From: an uncultured Colwellia sp.
GTDB lineage: Bacteria > Pseudomonadota > Gammaproteobacteria > Enterobacterales > Alteromonadaceae
Direction: 5' to 3'
Assembly (NCBI GenBank): GCA_913061475.1
Contig: CAJXUN010000007.1
Coordinates: 62,001 to 126,000, forward strand
DNA length: 64,000 nucleotides
Under the pieces are notes generated by a model, which was not told the origin of the DNA, ran no database searches, and was given only the letters and a program-made list of their open reading frames with translations. A program made the translations under genes and the position numbers. Positions 18,698-26,355 of this stretch are shown here, one piece after another; position 1 is the stretch's first letter, and the number at the start of each line of letters is the position of its first letter.

Positions 18698-18925
18698 TTA
18701 ATCTTGGTGAATACGTTCTGTTGATGCTGGGTATTTCTTGAGTGATTCACCCTTTCTTGTAGGTCGAGACGTAAAGTCACCCTGACAATTTGGGCAAACA
18801 CCTTGATAAACCTCGATAGCGCAATCTTGACAAAAAGTGCACTCAAACGAGCAGAACACGGCATTTTTTGCATCCGCTGGCAAATCTTTATCGCAACATT
18901 GGCAATTAGGATGAAGAATTAACAT
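18698..18925 (-). CDS. DUF1272 zinc-ribbon-like protein
   Basis: 75 residues with paired cysteines CQCCDKDLP, FCSFECTFCQDC and CPNCQGDF, enough for two zinc sites. This pattern is characteristic of DUF1272. The function is unknown. Its ATG overlaps the stop of the HxlR gene (TAATG), so the two are coupled. Confidence 0.9.
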   Translation of the reverse strand: MLILHPNCQCCDKDLPADAKNAVFCSFECTFCQDCAIEVYQGVCPNCQGDFTSRPTRKGESLKKYPASTERIHQD

Positions 18926-19278
18926 TATATACCTCTATTTTTATCGATATCCACATCTCGTTGCAGCGCTTCTAATGCGTCAACTATGGTTAAAAATTTT
19001 TGGCCAAACTCAGTCACGTGGTATTCAACTCGCGGCGGTAATTCATTAAAGCTGATCCGCTCTAAAATACCAAATTCAATGTTCTTTTTTAAACAAACAT
19101 TTAATACTTTGGTAGTTAGGCCTTCAACGTTGCGCACCATTTCTCCGGGCCGATTAATACCGACAGACAACAATTGATAAACCGTTAACGACCATTTACA
19201 GCCGTATATCGTCTCAACCATGCGGGCACTATTTAAAGGTGGTGTTTTTCTTAAAATTATTTTTTCATTAGTATTCAT
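18925..19278 (-). CDS. HxlR-family transcriptional regulator
   Basis: 117 residues, a single winged helix of the HxlR type. It shows GCKWSLTVYQLLSVGINRPGEM (recognition-region start), LTTKVLNVCLKKNIEFGILER and PRVEYHVTEFGQKFL. Family members often sense electrophiles or oxidants through a cysteine near the N-terminus; Cys27 in the sequence before KWSL is a candidate. It heads a minus-strand cluster (HxlR-DUF1272-ABM-pseudogene) and is divergent from an SDR gene, the classic layout for an HxlR regulator and its target. Confidence 0.92.
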   Translation of the reverse strand: MNTNEKIILRKTPPLNSARMVETIYGCKWSLTVYQLLSVGINRPGEMVRNVEGLTTKVLNVCLKKNIEFGILERISFNELPPRVEYHVTEFGQKFLTIVDALEALQRDVDIDKNRGI

Positions 19279-19294
19279 AAAGATGTACCAAAAA

Positions 19295-19321
19295 GTGCCT
19301 ACCCCACTAGTTTGTGCCTAC
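19295..19321. promoter_or_regulatory. Direct repeat in the HxlR/SDR divergent region (candidate operator)
   Basis: GTGCCTAC occurs at 19295-19302 and again at 19314-19321, 19 bp apart, close to two helical turns. It lies 16 bp before the HxlR start and about 75 bp before the SDR start. It may be an HxlR-binding site. No experimental motif is matched. Confidence 0.35.
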
Positions 19322-19393
19322 TTTTCAACAAGCTGATTTACTCGCTAAGCTGTCATCACTTTAGCAAGTGCAAACAACAATTTGGAGAAAAAT

Positions 19394-20161
19394 ATGCGTA
19401 TTTCAAAAAACAATTTAGCGATTATTATTGGTGGCTCAAGTGGCATGGGTTTAGCAACGGCCCAACAACTAGCTGCAAAGGGCACTGACCTTATTATCGT
19501 CGGTCGCGACATTGATAAGCTCAAAGCCGTTAAAGCTGAGCTTTCGTTACTAACCCAGGTAGAAACTTTTTCGGTAGATTTATACAGCCAATCGCAAGTC
19601 GATGAATTAAATCAGTATATTATAAGCCTTGAACGACACATTAATTACTTAGTTAACGCTGCTGGTTACTTTAAACCAACCAAATTTTTGCAGCATAACC
19701 ATGCTGTTTATGACCAATACATGGAGCTAAATCGAGCGACATTTTTTATCTCGCAAGCCGTAGCTAAAAATATGATCGAACACCGCGCTGGCGCCATCGT
19801 CAACATTGGCTCTATGTGGGCTAAACAAGCCATAAAAGCCACACCATCTTCGGCATATTCAATGGCAAAAGCCGGCTTACACTCACTCACCCAACATATG
19901 GCAATGGAACTCGCCGAATATAACATCCGGGTTAATGCGGTTGCGCCAGCAGTTGTAAAAACACCGATATATCAGTCATTTATTGAACCAGAAGATATTG
20001 ATAGTGCACTTGCGGGTTTCGATGCCTTTCACCCGATTGGCCGAATTGGCCATGCTGATGATATTGCTAATACAGTGAACTTTTTATTAAGTGAACAAGC
20101 CGATTGGGTCACGGGGGCAATTTGGGATCATGACGGCGGTGTAATGGCAGGCAGAAATTAA
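19394..20161 (+). CDS. Short-chain dehydrogenase/reductase (SDR)
   Basis: 255 residues, classical SDR. The cofactor motif is GGSSGMGLATA (TGxxxGxG type), NAAG appears as VNAAGYF, the catalytic Ser lies in NIGSMWA, YxxxK is present as YSMAK, and AVAPAVVKTP and DHDGG follow near the C-terminus. ATG 19394 has GGAG 6 nt upstream; the in-frame TTG at 19382 is rejected. The substrate is unknown. The divergent HxlR gene probably controls it. Confidence 0.93.
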   Translation: MRISKNNLAIIIGGSSGMGLATAQQLAAKGTDLIIVGRDIDKLKAVKAELSLLTQVETFSVDLYSQSQVDELNQYIISLERHINYLVNAAGYFKPTKFLQHNHAVYDQYMELNRATFFISQAVAKNMIEHRAGAIVNIGSMWAKQAIKATPSSAYSMAKAGLHSLTQHMAMELAEYNIRVNAVAPAVVKTPIYQSFIEPEDIDSALAGFDAFHPIGRIGHADDIANTVNFLLSEQADWVTGAIWDHDGGVMAGRN

Positions 20162-20233
20162 GTAGCTTGCATCAGCCATTAATACATTACACTTACGCTA
20201 TTTTGCTGGTATATCATGCCAGCAAAGCTAATG

Positions 20234-20644
20234 CTATTTCAAGCGACTAGGCTCAAAGGTTGAATAACGAGGTAACTCCGCATCCATATCTTCCCAATTC
20301 GCTTTTGAGTCAACAAAATTATGTGACAGTGGTCGCGCTGATATATCACTATCAAATATCCCTAGGCGTATTCTAATTCTGGCCTTATCTTCATCATTAC
20401 TACTGAACACAGGGCTGCCGCAATATTGACAAAAATAGCGTGTTCTACCCGGTTTAAACGAAAAACTGGTTAATGACTTTTCGCCTTGTTTTATTTCAAA
20501 ATCAGTACTATTCACAAAACCATTGGTGGCGTAAGCCGTACCTGAGTTTTTTCTACATAGCGAACAATGACAATGGATAATATCGCTAATTTCACCCTTA
20601 ACGGCAATCACGACTTCACCGCACAAACACTTTCCTGAATACAT
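20234..20644 (-). CDS. GFA-family (CENP-V/GFA) zinc protein
   Basis: About 136 residues from ATG 20644 (MYSGKCLCGEVV). It has the cysteine pattern CLCGEV, CHCSLCRK, YFCQYCGSPVF of the glutathione-dependent formaldehyde-activating enzyme family. Most family members have no proven reaction. An in-frame GTG at 20680 would add 12 residues and overlap the preceding GNAT gene; I prefer the ATG. The gene is convergent with the SDR gene. Confidence 0.9.
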   Translation of the reverse strand: MYSGKCLCGEVVIAVKGEISDIIHCHCSLCRKNSGTAYATNGFVNSTDFEIKQGEKSLTSFSFKPGRTRYFCQYCGSPVFSSNDEDKARIRIRLGIFDSDISARPLSHNFVDSKANWEDMDAELPRYSTFEPSRLK

Positions 20645-20666
20645 TTTTACACCGTTTTCTATAGCG

Positions 20667-21095
20667 CTACGACGAGCCACTAGATAATTGTTTTACCATA
20701 TAATATTTGCAACCAGTTTTAGGATAACCCTGCTGCGTCCATTGCACTTGATAACCATGTTTTTCATAGAATGGCATGGCTTGAAAATTCAACGTATCCA
20801 GTAACGCTTTGTTGCAACCTCTAGCCTGTGCGGCTAATTCCATTTTTGTTAATAATTTGCTGCCAACATCTTGTCCGCGCAAACTTTCAGCTACCCATAA
20901 GGTGTTAATCATCAACCAATCACCAAATGTTCGCCCAGCAGCACCTGCGATAATGTCACCGTTTTCATCGCTTAATTTTACCGCTAATGCTTTGCGTTCA
21001 CTCACTTCCCAGTGAGCCCAATTAAACTCAGCAATTTTTTCATCTAAAAATGACACCAACTGCGCATCGGGGTTTTCTAGCACTTCAATATTCAC
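20667..21095 (-). CDS. GNAT-family N-acetyltransferase
   Basis: 142 residues starting at GTG 21095 with AGGA 6 nt upstream. Motif A is LWVAESLRGQDVGSKLLTKME; before it comes GDIIAGAAGRTFGDWL, and after it ALLDTLNFQAMPFYEKHGY. The pattern matches small GNATs of unknown substrate. It lies just upstream of the GFA gene on the same strand and is probably cotranscribed with it. Confidence 0.9.
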   Translation of the reverse strand: MNIEVLENPDAQLVSFLDEKIAEFNWAHWEVSERKALAVKLSDENGDIIAGAAGRTFGDWLMINTLWVAESLRGQDVGSKLLTKMELAAQARGCNKALLDTLNFQAMPFYEKHGYQVQWTQQGYPKTGCKYYMVKQLSSGSS

Positions 21096-21334
21096 GATAA
21101 ATCCTATAACTTTTTTAGCTTACTACGCTGAGTATAGCGAGTTGCGAATCGCTTAATTTAGCTGAAAACAACGCTAAGTGATACCAGAAAATAACCTGTA
21201 ACCTGAGTTTTAATTGGCTAATTAAAAGAGACAAAACAACATTCTGCTAACGACATAATCACAGCATAAACCGAGTAATTAGCGCATCGGCCTGAAGGTA
21301 TAATGATATATTTTCAGTTATCTACTGCGGGCTT

Positions 21335-22201
21335 CTAGCCCTTTTCTGACTTTTCTATCAAACGCTTATAAACGCCTTCTATATTTAGAGGTAGCCACTC
21401 ATCATATTGCTTAAAATCATTATAAGTATCTAATTTAATACTTTGCTTTAACTCATCTAGGCTTTTTCCAAAATGAATACCATCGACAACAGCCCCGTAA
21501 AGATCTTCAATATAATTCAGGTACCGCTTAACATCGGCTTTATTACCGATATCAGCATGACCGCCAACAAAAACATCAAAATCAAGTTCAAGCAACTGCT
21601 GGGTAGACTTGATAATACCTTGAATATCATAACGCCAGAGTTTCCGCCAAGGCATTCGCCCTACCACGACCCAGTCAACAACAAACAATAACTTTTCCGG
21701 TTTAAACAGCATACTGATAGAGCCACGACCGTCATTGGCGCCATGATATCGAAGCTCAACGGTGTGACGACCAAGAGTTATGGTCATATTATCTTTAAAT
21801 GTGGTATCAGGGAGCACGGTATTCAACTTCATAAGCTGAATATCCTGTTTTGCTAATTCATGTGCGATAAATGTTGTTTCAGGGCTTTTAAACACCTCTG
21901 CGCCATAGATGTGATCACTATGGTTGTGGCTATAAACAACATACTTGATAGGCACGTCGAAACGTTTTTTGAGTGCTTTTTTTAGCCATTTTGCCGCACT
22001 CTCGTTTAGCGGATCGGTTAGCAATATCCCCTGTTCAGTCACCAAGAATACCGAACGATGTCTCCCATCTAAAAACCGGTAAACATCTCCTTTTACATGT
22101 TCAATGTTATAGTCATTAGCCAACGTAGCTAAACTAGATAAAGCAAAAATCACCATAAGTAGCATGGAAGCTAACGACTTATATCTCGAAACTATCTTCA
22201 T
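21335..22201 (-). CDS. Secreted metallo-beta-lactamase-fold hydrolase
   Basis: 288 residues. The signal peptide is about residues 1-29 (ASMLLMVIFALSSLATLAN). The metal motif HNHSDH (VVYSHNHSDHIYG) and a later GGHADIGN fit the MBL fold; VDWVVVGRMPWRKLW lies between. This is the type often annotated as MBL-fold hydrolase linked to quinoprotein or alkyl-sulfatase-like enzymes; the substrate is unknown. It sits at the distal edge of the cassette-like region, but no attC-like site follows it, so I treat it as ordinary chromosome. Confidence 0.85.
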   Translation of the reverse strand: MKIVSRYKSLASMLLMVIFALSSLATLANDYNIEHVKGDVYRFLDGRHRSVFLVTEQGILLTDPLNESAAKWLKKALKKRFDVPIKYVVYSHNHSDHIYGAEVFKSPETTFIAHELAKQDIQLMKLNTVLPDTTFKDNMTITLGRHTVELRYHGANDGRGSISMLFKPEKLLFVVDWVVVGRMPWRKLWRYDIQGIIKSTQQLLELDFDVFVGGHADIGNKADVKRYLNYIEDLYGAVVDGIHFGKSLDELKQSIKLDTYNDFKQYDEWLPLNIEGVYKRLIEKSEKG

Positions 22202-22238
22202 AAATCCGTCCGGTTTTAATCGCTATTTACTAAAAAGC

Positions 22239-22339
22239 ACCAATGCCCTAATCATAGGCGAAAATTGTCTGCTAAAATCAGCGAGGCATAGACAATAGCC
22301 AACTTATGTGGACTCCCTCTTGAACAGCTTGCTATGAAC
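22239..22339 (-). repeat. attC-like site D
   Basis: Read on the minus strand, it opens ATAGCAAGCTGTTCAAGAGG and closes GCCTATGATTAGGGCATTGG. AGTTGGCTATTGTC in the left half pairs imperfectly with GACAAT in the right. The TAG stop of the preceding gene is part of the site. Confidence 0.55.
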
Positions 22340-22685
22340 AATTATCGCAATGAATAAAAAATAAAATAATTAACTCTGCCGCACTTATAGCTGCTAATTG
22401 AATAATAATGGCAAGCATTAAACCAATACCCGCCTGTGCATCTGGTTCTACTCCAAATAGTAACCCTGGAACTACAAGAAAAACAATAATGGCGGGTATA
22501 ATTCGAATGACGGCTAATTTAACTGTGCTGTAGTTTTTATTGCTCGAAAAGTAATATAGAACTACATATGGAGATAATAAAAGCGCTAAACCAGTGGCCC
22601 CTGCATGCCAATATTCAATAGCGATAGCAAAAAATGAAAAAACAGCTAAAAGCTTGATCGCATCATTAATCTTGAGATGACTCAT
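22332..22685 (-). CDS. Small multi-spanning membrane protein (unrecognised), cassette gene
   Basis: 117 residues from ATG 22685, which has AAAGGA 6 nt upstream; a longer frame upstream runs through attC-like site C and is rejected. Three to four hydrophobic segments are visible (LLAVFSFFAIAIEYW, GLALLLSPYVVLYYF, IIPAIIVFLVVPGLLFG, GLMLAIIIQLAAISAAELIILFF), with a short polar end (HCDNCS). No family is recognised. It is flanked on both sides by attC-like sites, so it forms a complete one-gene cassette. Confidence 0.65.
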   Translation of the reverse strand: MSHLKINDAIKLLAVFSFFAIAIEYWHAGATGLALLLSPYVVLYYFSSNKNYSTVKLAVIRIIPAIIVFLVVPGLLFGVEPDAQAGIGLMLAIIIQLAAISAAELIILFFIHCDNCS

Positions 22686-22700
22686 TGGTATTCCTTTACA

Positions 22701-22790
22701 CATAATGTCCGAGTATGAGGCAAAAAATTGTTGGCTAGAATGTTGAGGGAAAAACACAAAACGGTAATTCTTCCATGCTTAACTGCTTTT
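22701..22790 (-). repeat. attC-like site C
   Basis: The minus-strand right end is TAGCCAACAAT, then GCCTCATACTCGGACATTAT. The left end AAAGCAGTTAAGCATGGAAG is poorly conserved. It shares TAGCCAACAATNTTTT with site B exactly. Confidence 0.5.
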
Positions 22791-22939
22791 TATTCTGCAA
22801 CTTCTATTGCTATATTATTATAAATTCCAGAGCTTTTAAATCTTGACCAAACATCCTGATACAAAGCTGATTGTGGATTAAAATAATCCTCAACTAATAA
22901 CGCTAATTCAGCTGTGAGACTAGTGAAAGAAATGCTCAA
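22790..22939 (-). CDS. Possible 49-residue protein or gene fragment (unrecognised)
   Basis: An open frame from TTG 22939 to TAA 22790-22792. Protein-like content includes LTAELALLVEDYFNPQS and YQDVWSRFKSSGIYNN. The Shine-Dalgarno spacing is poor. It ends exactly where attC-like site C begins, as expected for a cassette gene. It may be the 3' remnant of a longer gene. Confidence 0.3.
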   Translation of the reverse strand: MSISFTSLTAELALLVEDYFNPQSALYQDVWSRFKSSGIYNNIAIEVAE

Positions 22940-22988
22940 TTAACAGTGGCTATCCTATTGATTGCTTGAAATGATTAGCGATGATTTT

Positions 22989-23414
22989 TTACAATTTTTC
23001 CCAGTATCTTTGCATCTCAAAATATAAAAATGATGCAGTCCACGTAATAAGAACAAGGCCCGTTAACGATTCAATACCCGTTAAGTGCTTGAGGTGCCCT
23101 GTGGGCTCAATATCACCAAAACCTACAGTCGTGAATACGGTAAAAGAAAAATAAGCGCAATCCATTAAGCTACCATCGAAATTGCCAGTAAGCTCCCCCC
23201 AACCATCTGATATATTCATAAAATAATAGCCTAATGCAAAAACCCAGATCTCTATTACATGCGCGATAAGGGCGCCGAAAACTCCAAATACAACTTTATA
23301 TCGGTGCTTAATTTGCATTTTTGGCAAATACATCACTATACGAGATAAAAATTCATAATGTAGAATGACCACAATGGCCACCATTAAACTGTTAATTAAG
23401 AAGACATAGACCAT
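22989..23414 (-). CDS. Two-TM potassium channel-like protein, cassette gene
   Basis: 141 residues. N-terminal hydrophobic helix, a second segment (VFGALIAHVIEIWVFALGYYF), then a pore loop FTVFTTVGFGDIEPTG containing the K+-channel selectivity filter TVGFGD, followed by a last membrane helix (SLTGLVLITWTASFLYF). This is the Ion_trans_2 architecture without a regulatory domain. The minus-strand start ATG 23414 has AGG 9 nt upstream. It is part of the cassette-like run, though no attC-like site is recognised directly after it. Confidence 0.85.
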   Translation of the reverse strand: MVYVFLINSLMVAIVVILHYEFLSRIVMYLPKMQIKHRYKVVFGVFGALIAHVIEIWVFALGYYFMNISDGWGELTGNFDGSLMDCAYFSFTVFTTVGFGDIEPTGHLKHLTGIESLTGLVLITWTASFLYFEMQRYWEKL

Positions 23415-23521
23415 TTTGGTTAACCTATTCTCGCTATTTACCTATATTTTCAACAACAATCTCGAAAGATCAACAGACCCTAGTGTAAACACCACCTCAT
23501 TCCCTAACAAGCTTCGATGGC

Positions 23522-23887
23522 CTATTTCTGTTGATGCTGCTGGCTTAACCACCACTTCTCCATAATTCGGACATTTTTCTGATTCGATTTATAAAATAAA
23601 TCAGCTAAGTCACCAACAAAAGGAATAATCCCTAATAGAAAATCTATCGCAATATTTTTTACCATACTGACTCTAAGTGCTCGTGGTACCTGCATACTTT
23701 TAGCCATACCAACAATGGTAAAGGATGTACCTACCATGATCAGGTCGCCTACAACGGGAATGAGTCCAACCAAAAAATCTAAACCTAAGCGAATACCTAA
23801 CAGTGGAATGCGTATTTTGGAATCAGTTAGATTCGCCAATTTCTGTGCTTTTAAAAGCGCCTTAGGTGCTTGAGCCATATCGTTCAT
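23522..23887 (-). CDS. DUF4112 domain-containing protein
   Basis: 121 residues. Duplicated amphipathic-hydrophobic pattern: IRIPLLGIRLGLDFLVGLIPVVGDL and NIAIDFLLGIIPFVGDLADLFYKSN, each with a G-hydrophobic-P-x-x-GD motif typical of DUF4112. It is probably membrane associated, with unknown function. GGAG lies 7 nt before the ATG. Confidence 0.9.
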   Translation of the reverse strand: MNDMAQAPKALLKAQKLANLTDSKIRIPLLGIRLGLDFLVGLIPVVGDLIMVGTSFTIVGMAKSMQVPRALRVSMVKNIAIDFLLGIIPFVGDLADLFYKSNQKNVRIMEKWWLSQQHQQK

Positions 23888-24037
23888 TTTTCTACTCCAT
23901 TGTTTATACCCAAACTACTTTAAGATGCAGTTTCAGAGATCGTGCTAAAGGTCATAAATTTTACCTATAATGGTGAGCAACGGAATAGTCATCGCTTAAA
24001 ATATTATTGCTACCAAAGTATTTCTCCAATACTTTGC

Positions 24038-24209
24038 TTAAGTAACCACTAAAAAGTGTCTTGCACTGCCTGTTCGTAAACCTTGTTCAGCTCCTAATAA
24101 ATCAGCAATATTGACTGATGGTAATTCATCAGCACTTAATAAACCTACTCATTGAAAACGAAATAAAATGCTGAACATCGTCACTCGTTAATACACCGGA
24201 GAAGTACTT
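24038..24209 (-). pseudogene. Frameshifted remnant of an unrecognised gene
   Basis: Two protein-like pieces lie end to end in different frames. The first (from 24209) reads KYFSGVLTSDDVQHFISFSM. The second (24148-24038) contains GLLSADELPSVNIADLLGAE and ends in TAA. A one-base shift near 24148 would join them. No start codon or family is recognised. The 366-bp space between DoxX and DUF4112 holds nothing else. Confidence 0.35.
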
Positions 24210-24253
24210 CTATAAATAGTTACTTTTGTTGCAATTCAACGTTGATACTAAAA

Positions 24254-24619
24254 CTATTTATTGCGACGAAGTGTTACTAATAATTGTGTAACCTCTGCTC
24301 GACCAGACCAAGCACGCCAAAATGCAGCTAGCGCTATAGCAGAAGCAACAGCTAGCATTAACCACTCTTTGTGAACGAGGTGCGTTCCAATAGCACCGAG
24401 CATAAGAAACGCTAGGCATAGAGAAGCGAATGAAGATAGTCGAGGAATAAGTAATCCTATGGCGCCAACAAATTCGACTACACCAGTGAAATACATAAAT
24501 TCAATTGGGTATCCCCAACGTGCAAAGGCTTCAATTTCGAATGGCAACGACAATAATTTAGCACCGCCCGAAGCGAAGAAAATTAACGCGATAATATAGT
24601 TTAAAATACGAGTGCTCAT
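24254..24619 (-). CDS. DoxX-like membrane protein, cassette gene
   Basis: 121 residues with four hydrophobic helices. The N-terminal LNYIIALIFFASGGAKLL and the later YFTGVVEFVGAIGLLIPRL are characteristic of the DoxX_2 group. The function is unknown; relatives are linked to redox or membrane integrity. AGGG lies 6 nt before ATG 24619. attC-like site B precedes it. Confidence 0.88.
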   Translation of the reverse strand: MSTRILNYIIALIFFASGGAKLLSLPFEIEAFARWGYPIEFMYFTGVVEFVGAIGLLIPRLSSFASLCLAFLMLGAIGTHLVHKEWLMLAVASAIALAAFWRAWSGRAEVTQLLVTLRRNK

Positions 24620-24703
24620 TTATAACCCTAATAAGAGGCTAAAGTTACAGGCGCTGTGAATATAAATTTTATCCATCATTTTCCATTCTGGAGAAATTAT
24701 ACA

Positions 24704-24798
24704 GCCTCAACGCCACGTTAAGCGGAAAAGATTGTTGGCTAAAATTGTGAACGGAGTGAAACAGCCAACTGTTTTTTTTCCGTTTGAACGCCTTGTAC
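24704..24798 (-). repeat. attC-like site B (best conserved)
   Basis: On the minus strand it opens AGTACAAGGCGTTCAAACGG and closes CCGCTTAACGTGGCGTTGAG. ACAGTTGGCTG in the left half pairs with TAGCCAACAAT in the right; the outer CGGAAAA and TTTTCCG also pair. The extra unpaired bases on one arm fit attC structure. It begins 2 bp after the VOC gene. Confidence 0.65.
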
Positions 24799-24799
24799 T

Positions 24800-25213
24800 T
24801 TATCGTTGAACCAAACTGAACCAGTTACCAGAGTTGTCTAAGCCCATAGCTTCGACGCCATATAGCTGCTCTGTAGGAGGCTGGATAAACTTCACATCTT
24901 TAGCTACAAGCTCTTCGTACGTTTTTTGGCAATTTCCAGTCTCGAAAACACCGGCTCCAAATGCGCCTTCTTCGATTAAACTTCGTATTTTTTCGGCAGC
25001 GTCTTTGGTGAACATCGGTCCTTCTTTTGGCTCTGCCAACACTAGTTGAGTTTGTGGTTTAGATTTTGGGTATACCGTTAGCCACCGAAAATCTCCTTCA
25101 ATTTTCATATCATCACCGACTTCAAAACCCAGCTTGTTTTTATAAAAATCGAGCGCTTCTTCCTGATTAAGTACGTATATTGTTGTATGTGCTATGGATG
25201 TTATCATCGACAT
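24800..25213 (-). CDS. VOC-family (glyoxalase/bleomycin resistance fold) protein, cassette gene
   Basis: 137 residues. A paired beta-alpha-beta-beta-beta fold is suggested by IAHTTIYVLNQEEALDFYKNK at the start and by ENGN-like GLDNSGNWFSLVQ at the end. A potential metal site is His9 plus the Glu/Gln positions of the second half. The substrate is unknown. It follows the AraC-type regulator by 65 bp with no attC-like site between, so the two may share one cassette. Confidence 0.9.
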   Translation of the reverse strand: MSMITSIAHTTIYVLNQEEALDFYKNKLGFEVGDDMKIEGDFRWLTVYPKSKPQTQLVLAEPKEGPMFTKDAAEKIRSLIEEGAFGAGVFETGNCQKTYEELVAKDVKFIQPPTEQLYGVEAMGLDNSGNWFSLVQR

Positions 25214-25278
25214 ATTTCCTGTTGTTAATTAATCTTTATCATATAGAAATAATCAAAACGGTGTTTCTCCAATATTGC

Positions 25279-25698
25279 TCAATTAGCCAATTTCCCTAAA
25301 AAATTATATGCATAACATGCCGGTATAACTTGCGATGGAAAACGGTACGCTTCACCAGACAAAGCCCAAAGCTTACGACGATATACAGTAGGTGCAACAC
25401 CAACTTGCCTTAAAAACAATGAAGAAAAGCTACCAAGACTTGTGTAACCGACTTGCTCGCAAATTTCTGAGACACTAAAATCCCCCGTAATAAGCATTTT
25501 TTTAGCTTGTTCGACTCTAAGCCGAATCAAAAATTCGTTAGGTGTTTCTCCATAAGTATCCTTAAAAACACGTAAAAAGTGATAAGGAGACATGTAAGAG
25601 CACTTTGCTATACCTGATAAGCTGAGAGGTGCTTGATAATTATTAGCAATATAATCCCTACCAATATTTAATCTTTCAAATTTATAGCTCGTAGCCAT
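25279..25698 (-). CDS. AraC-family regulator, DNA-binding domain only, cassette gene
   Basis: 139 residues from ATG 25698, which has AAGGAAG 7 nt upstream; an upstream in-frame GTG (25719) is less likely. Two helix-turn-helix motifs are visible: LSLSGIAKCSYMSPYHFLRVFK and FSVSEICEQVGYTSLGSFSSLF. There is no sensor domain. About 35 residues follow the DNA-binding region. It probably regulates the VOC gene behind it. Such stand-alone AraC domains are frequent beside VOC genes. Confidence 0.9.
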   Translation of the reverse strand: MATSYKFERLNIGRDYIANNYQAPLSLSGIAKCSYMSPYHFLRVFKDTYGETPNEFLIRLRVEQAKKMLITGDFSVSEICEQVGYTSLGSFSSLFLRQVGVAPTVYRRKLWALSGEAYRFPSQVIPACYAYNFLGKLAN

Positions 25699-25727
25699 AA
25701 GATATCTTCCTTGAGCCACTTAAAATA

Positions 25728-25824
25728 TAATGCTTTGCTAAGCGGCTAAAAATTGTTGGCCAAAATTTGCGAAAAACGAGCGCAGCAAACTGTGATTTGT
25801 CCGACTTGAAAGCCCTTGTTATGC
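25728..25824 (-). repeat. attC-like site A
   Basis: On the minus strand it opens GCATAACAAGGGCTTTCAAG (the TAA is the DinB stop) and closes GCCGCTTAGCAAAGCATTAT. CAGTTTGCTG on the left faces GGCCAACAAT on the right. Confidence 0.6.
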
Positions 25825-26328
25825 ATTTTCATCAATTTCTCTCAAATACACTGGATAATCATTCGCAGGTGGTATTGCCGGGACTTGATACATTAAATCA
25901 CCAACAAAACCTCTGTGGTAGGTTGAGTGGTTTACAACATGAATAATCATGTCTGCACGTGACATAGCTCCCTCACCACCGCCTACGAATTGAAACTTGA
26001 CTACTTCAGATAGTCTTTCATCTGATACTTTATTGGCATAATCGACATACCACTTATCCATGACCCTTTGTAGCCTCCATAGATCTTCAAGTGGTGGATG
26101 GCTATCCGTGTTACGCTCAGTATAGTTATGGGTATTTCCGAGAATATGTGCTTTAAAAATATCGTCAATCACGTAAACATGATTAAGAGTGTGAACCATA
26201 TTGCCAAAGCGAGTTTGTCGCTTTTTCGTGGCCTCTCCCTCTGGAAGCTCGTGAACTCCTGAAAAGGTTAATTCATTTGCCCATGCTTTGTATTTTGTGA
26301 GGGTCTGAATCGTTTCAGATAGCTTCAT
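25819..26328 (-). CDS. DinB-family protein, first cassette gene
   Basis: 169 residues, a four-helix bundle of the DinB/YfiT type. Histidines in MVHTLNHVYVIDD and HVVNHSTYHRGFVGDLM fit the three-His metal site of the family. Most members are thiol-dependent transferases or of unknown function; the name reflects a Bacillus damage-inducible gene. Its TAA stop is inside attC-like site A and a GTTATGC half site lies 28 bp upstream of its ATG, as in an integron cassette. Confidence 0.92.
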   Translation of the reverse strand: MKLSETIQTLTKYKAWANELTFSGVHELPEGEATKKRQTRFGNMVHTLNHVYVIDDIFKAHILGNTHNYTERNTDSHPPLEDLWRLQRVMDKWYVDYANKVSDERLSEVVKFQFVGGGEGAMSRADMIIHVVNHSTYHRGFVGDLMYQVPAIPPANDYPVYLREIDENA

Positions 26329-26355
26329 AGTACTCTCGAGTTTGAATCATTATAT

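Noticed and set aside
20202-20226. Hairpin TTTGCTGG/CCAGCAAA between the SDR and GFA genes as a terminator
   Set aside because: No T-tract on either strand; left out of the feature list for lack of support.
21335-22201. MBL-fold gene as a further member of the cassette array
   Set aside because: An attC-like site lies upstream of it but none follows it, and its exported enzyme looks like an ordinary chromosomal gene.
23415-23521. Possible insertion-sequence end between the channel gene and the DUF4112 gene
   Set aside because: The segment looked IS-like at first, but there is no matching terminal inverted repeat, target duplication or transposase.
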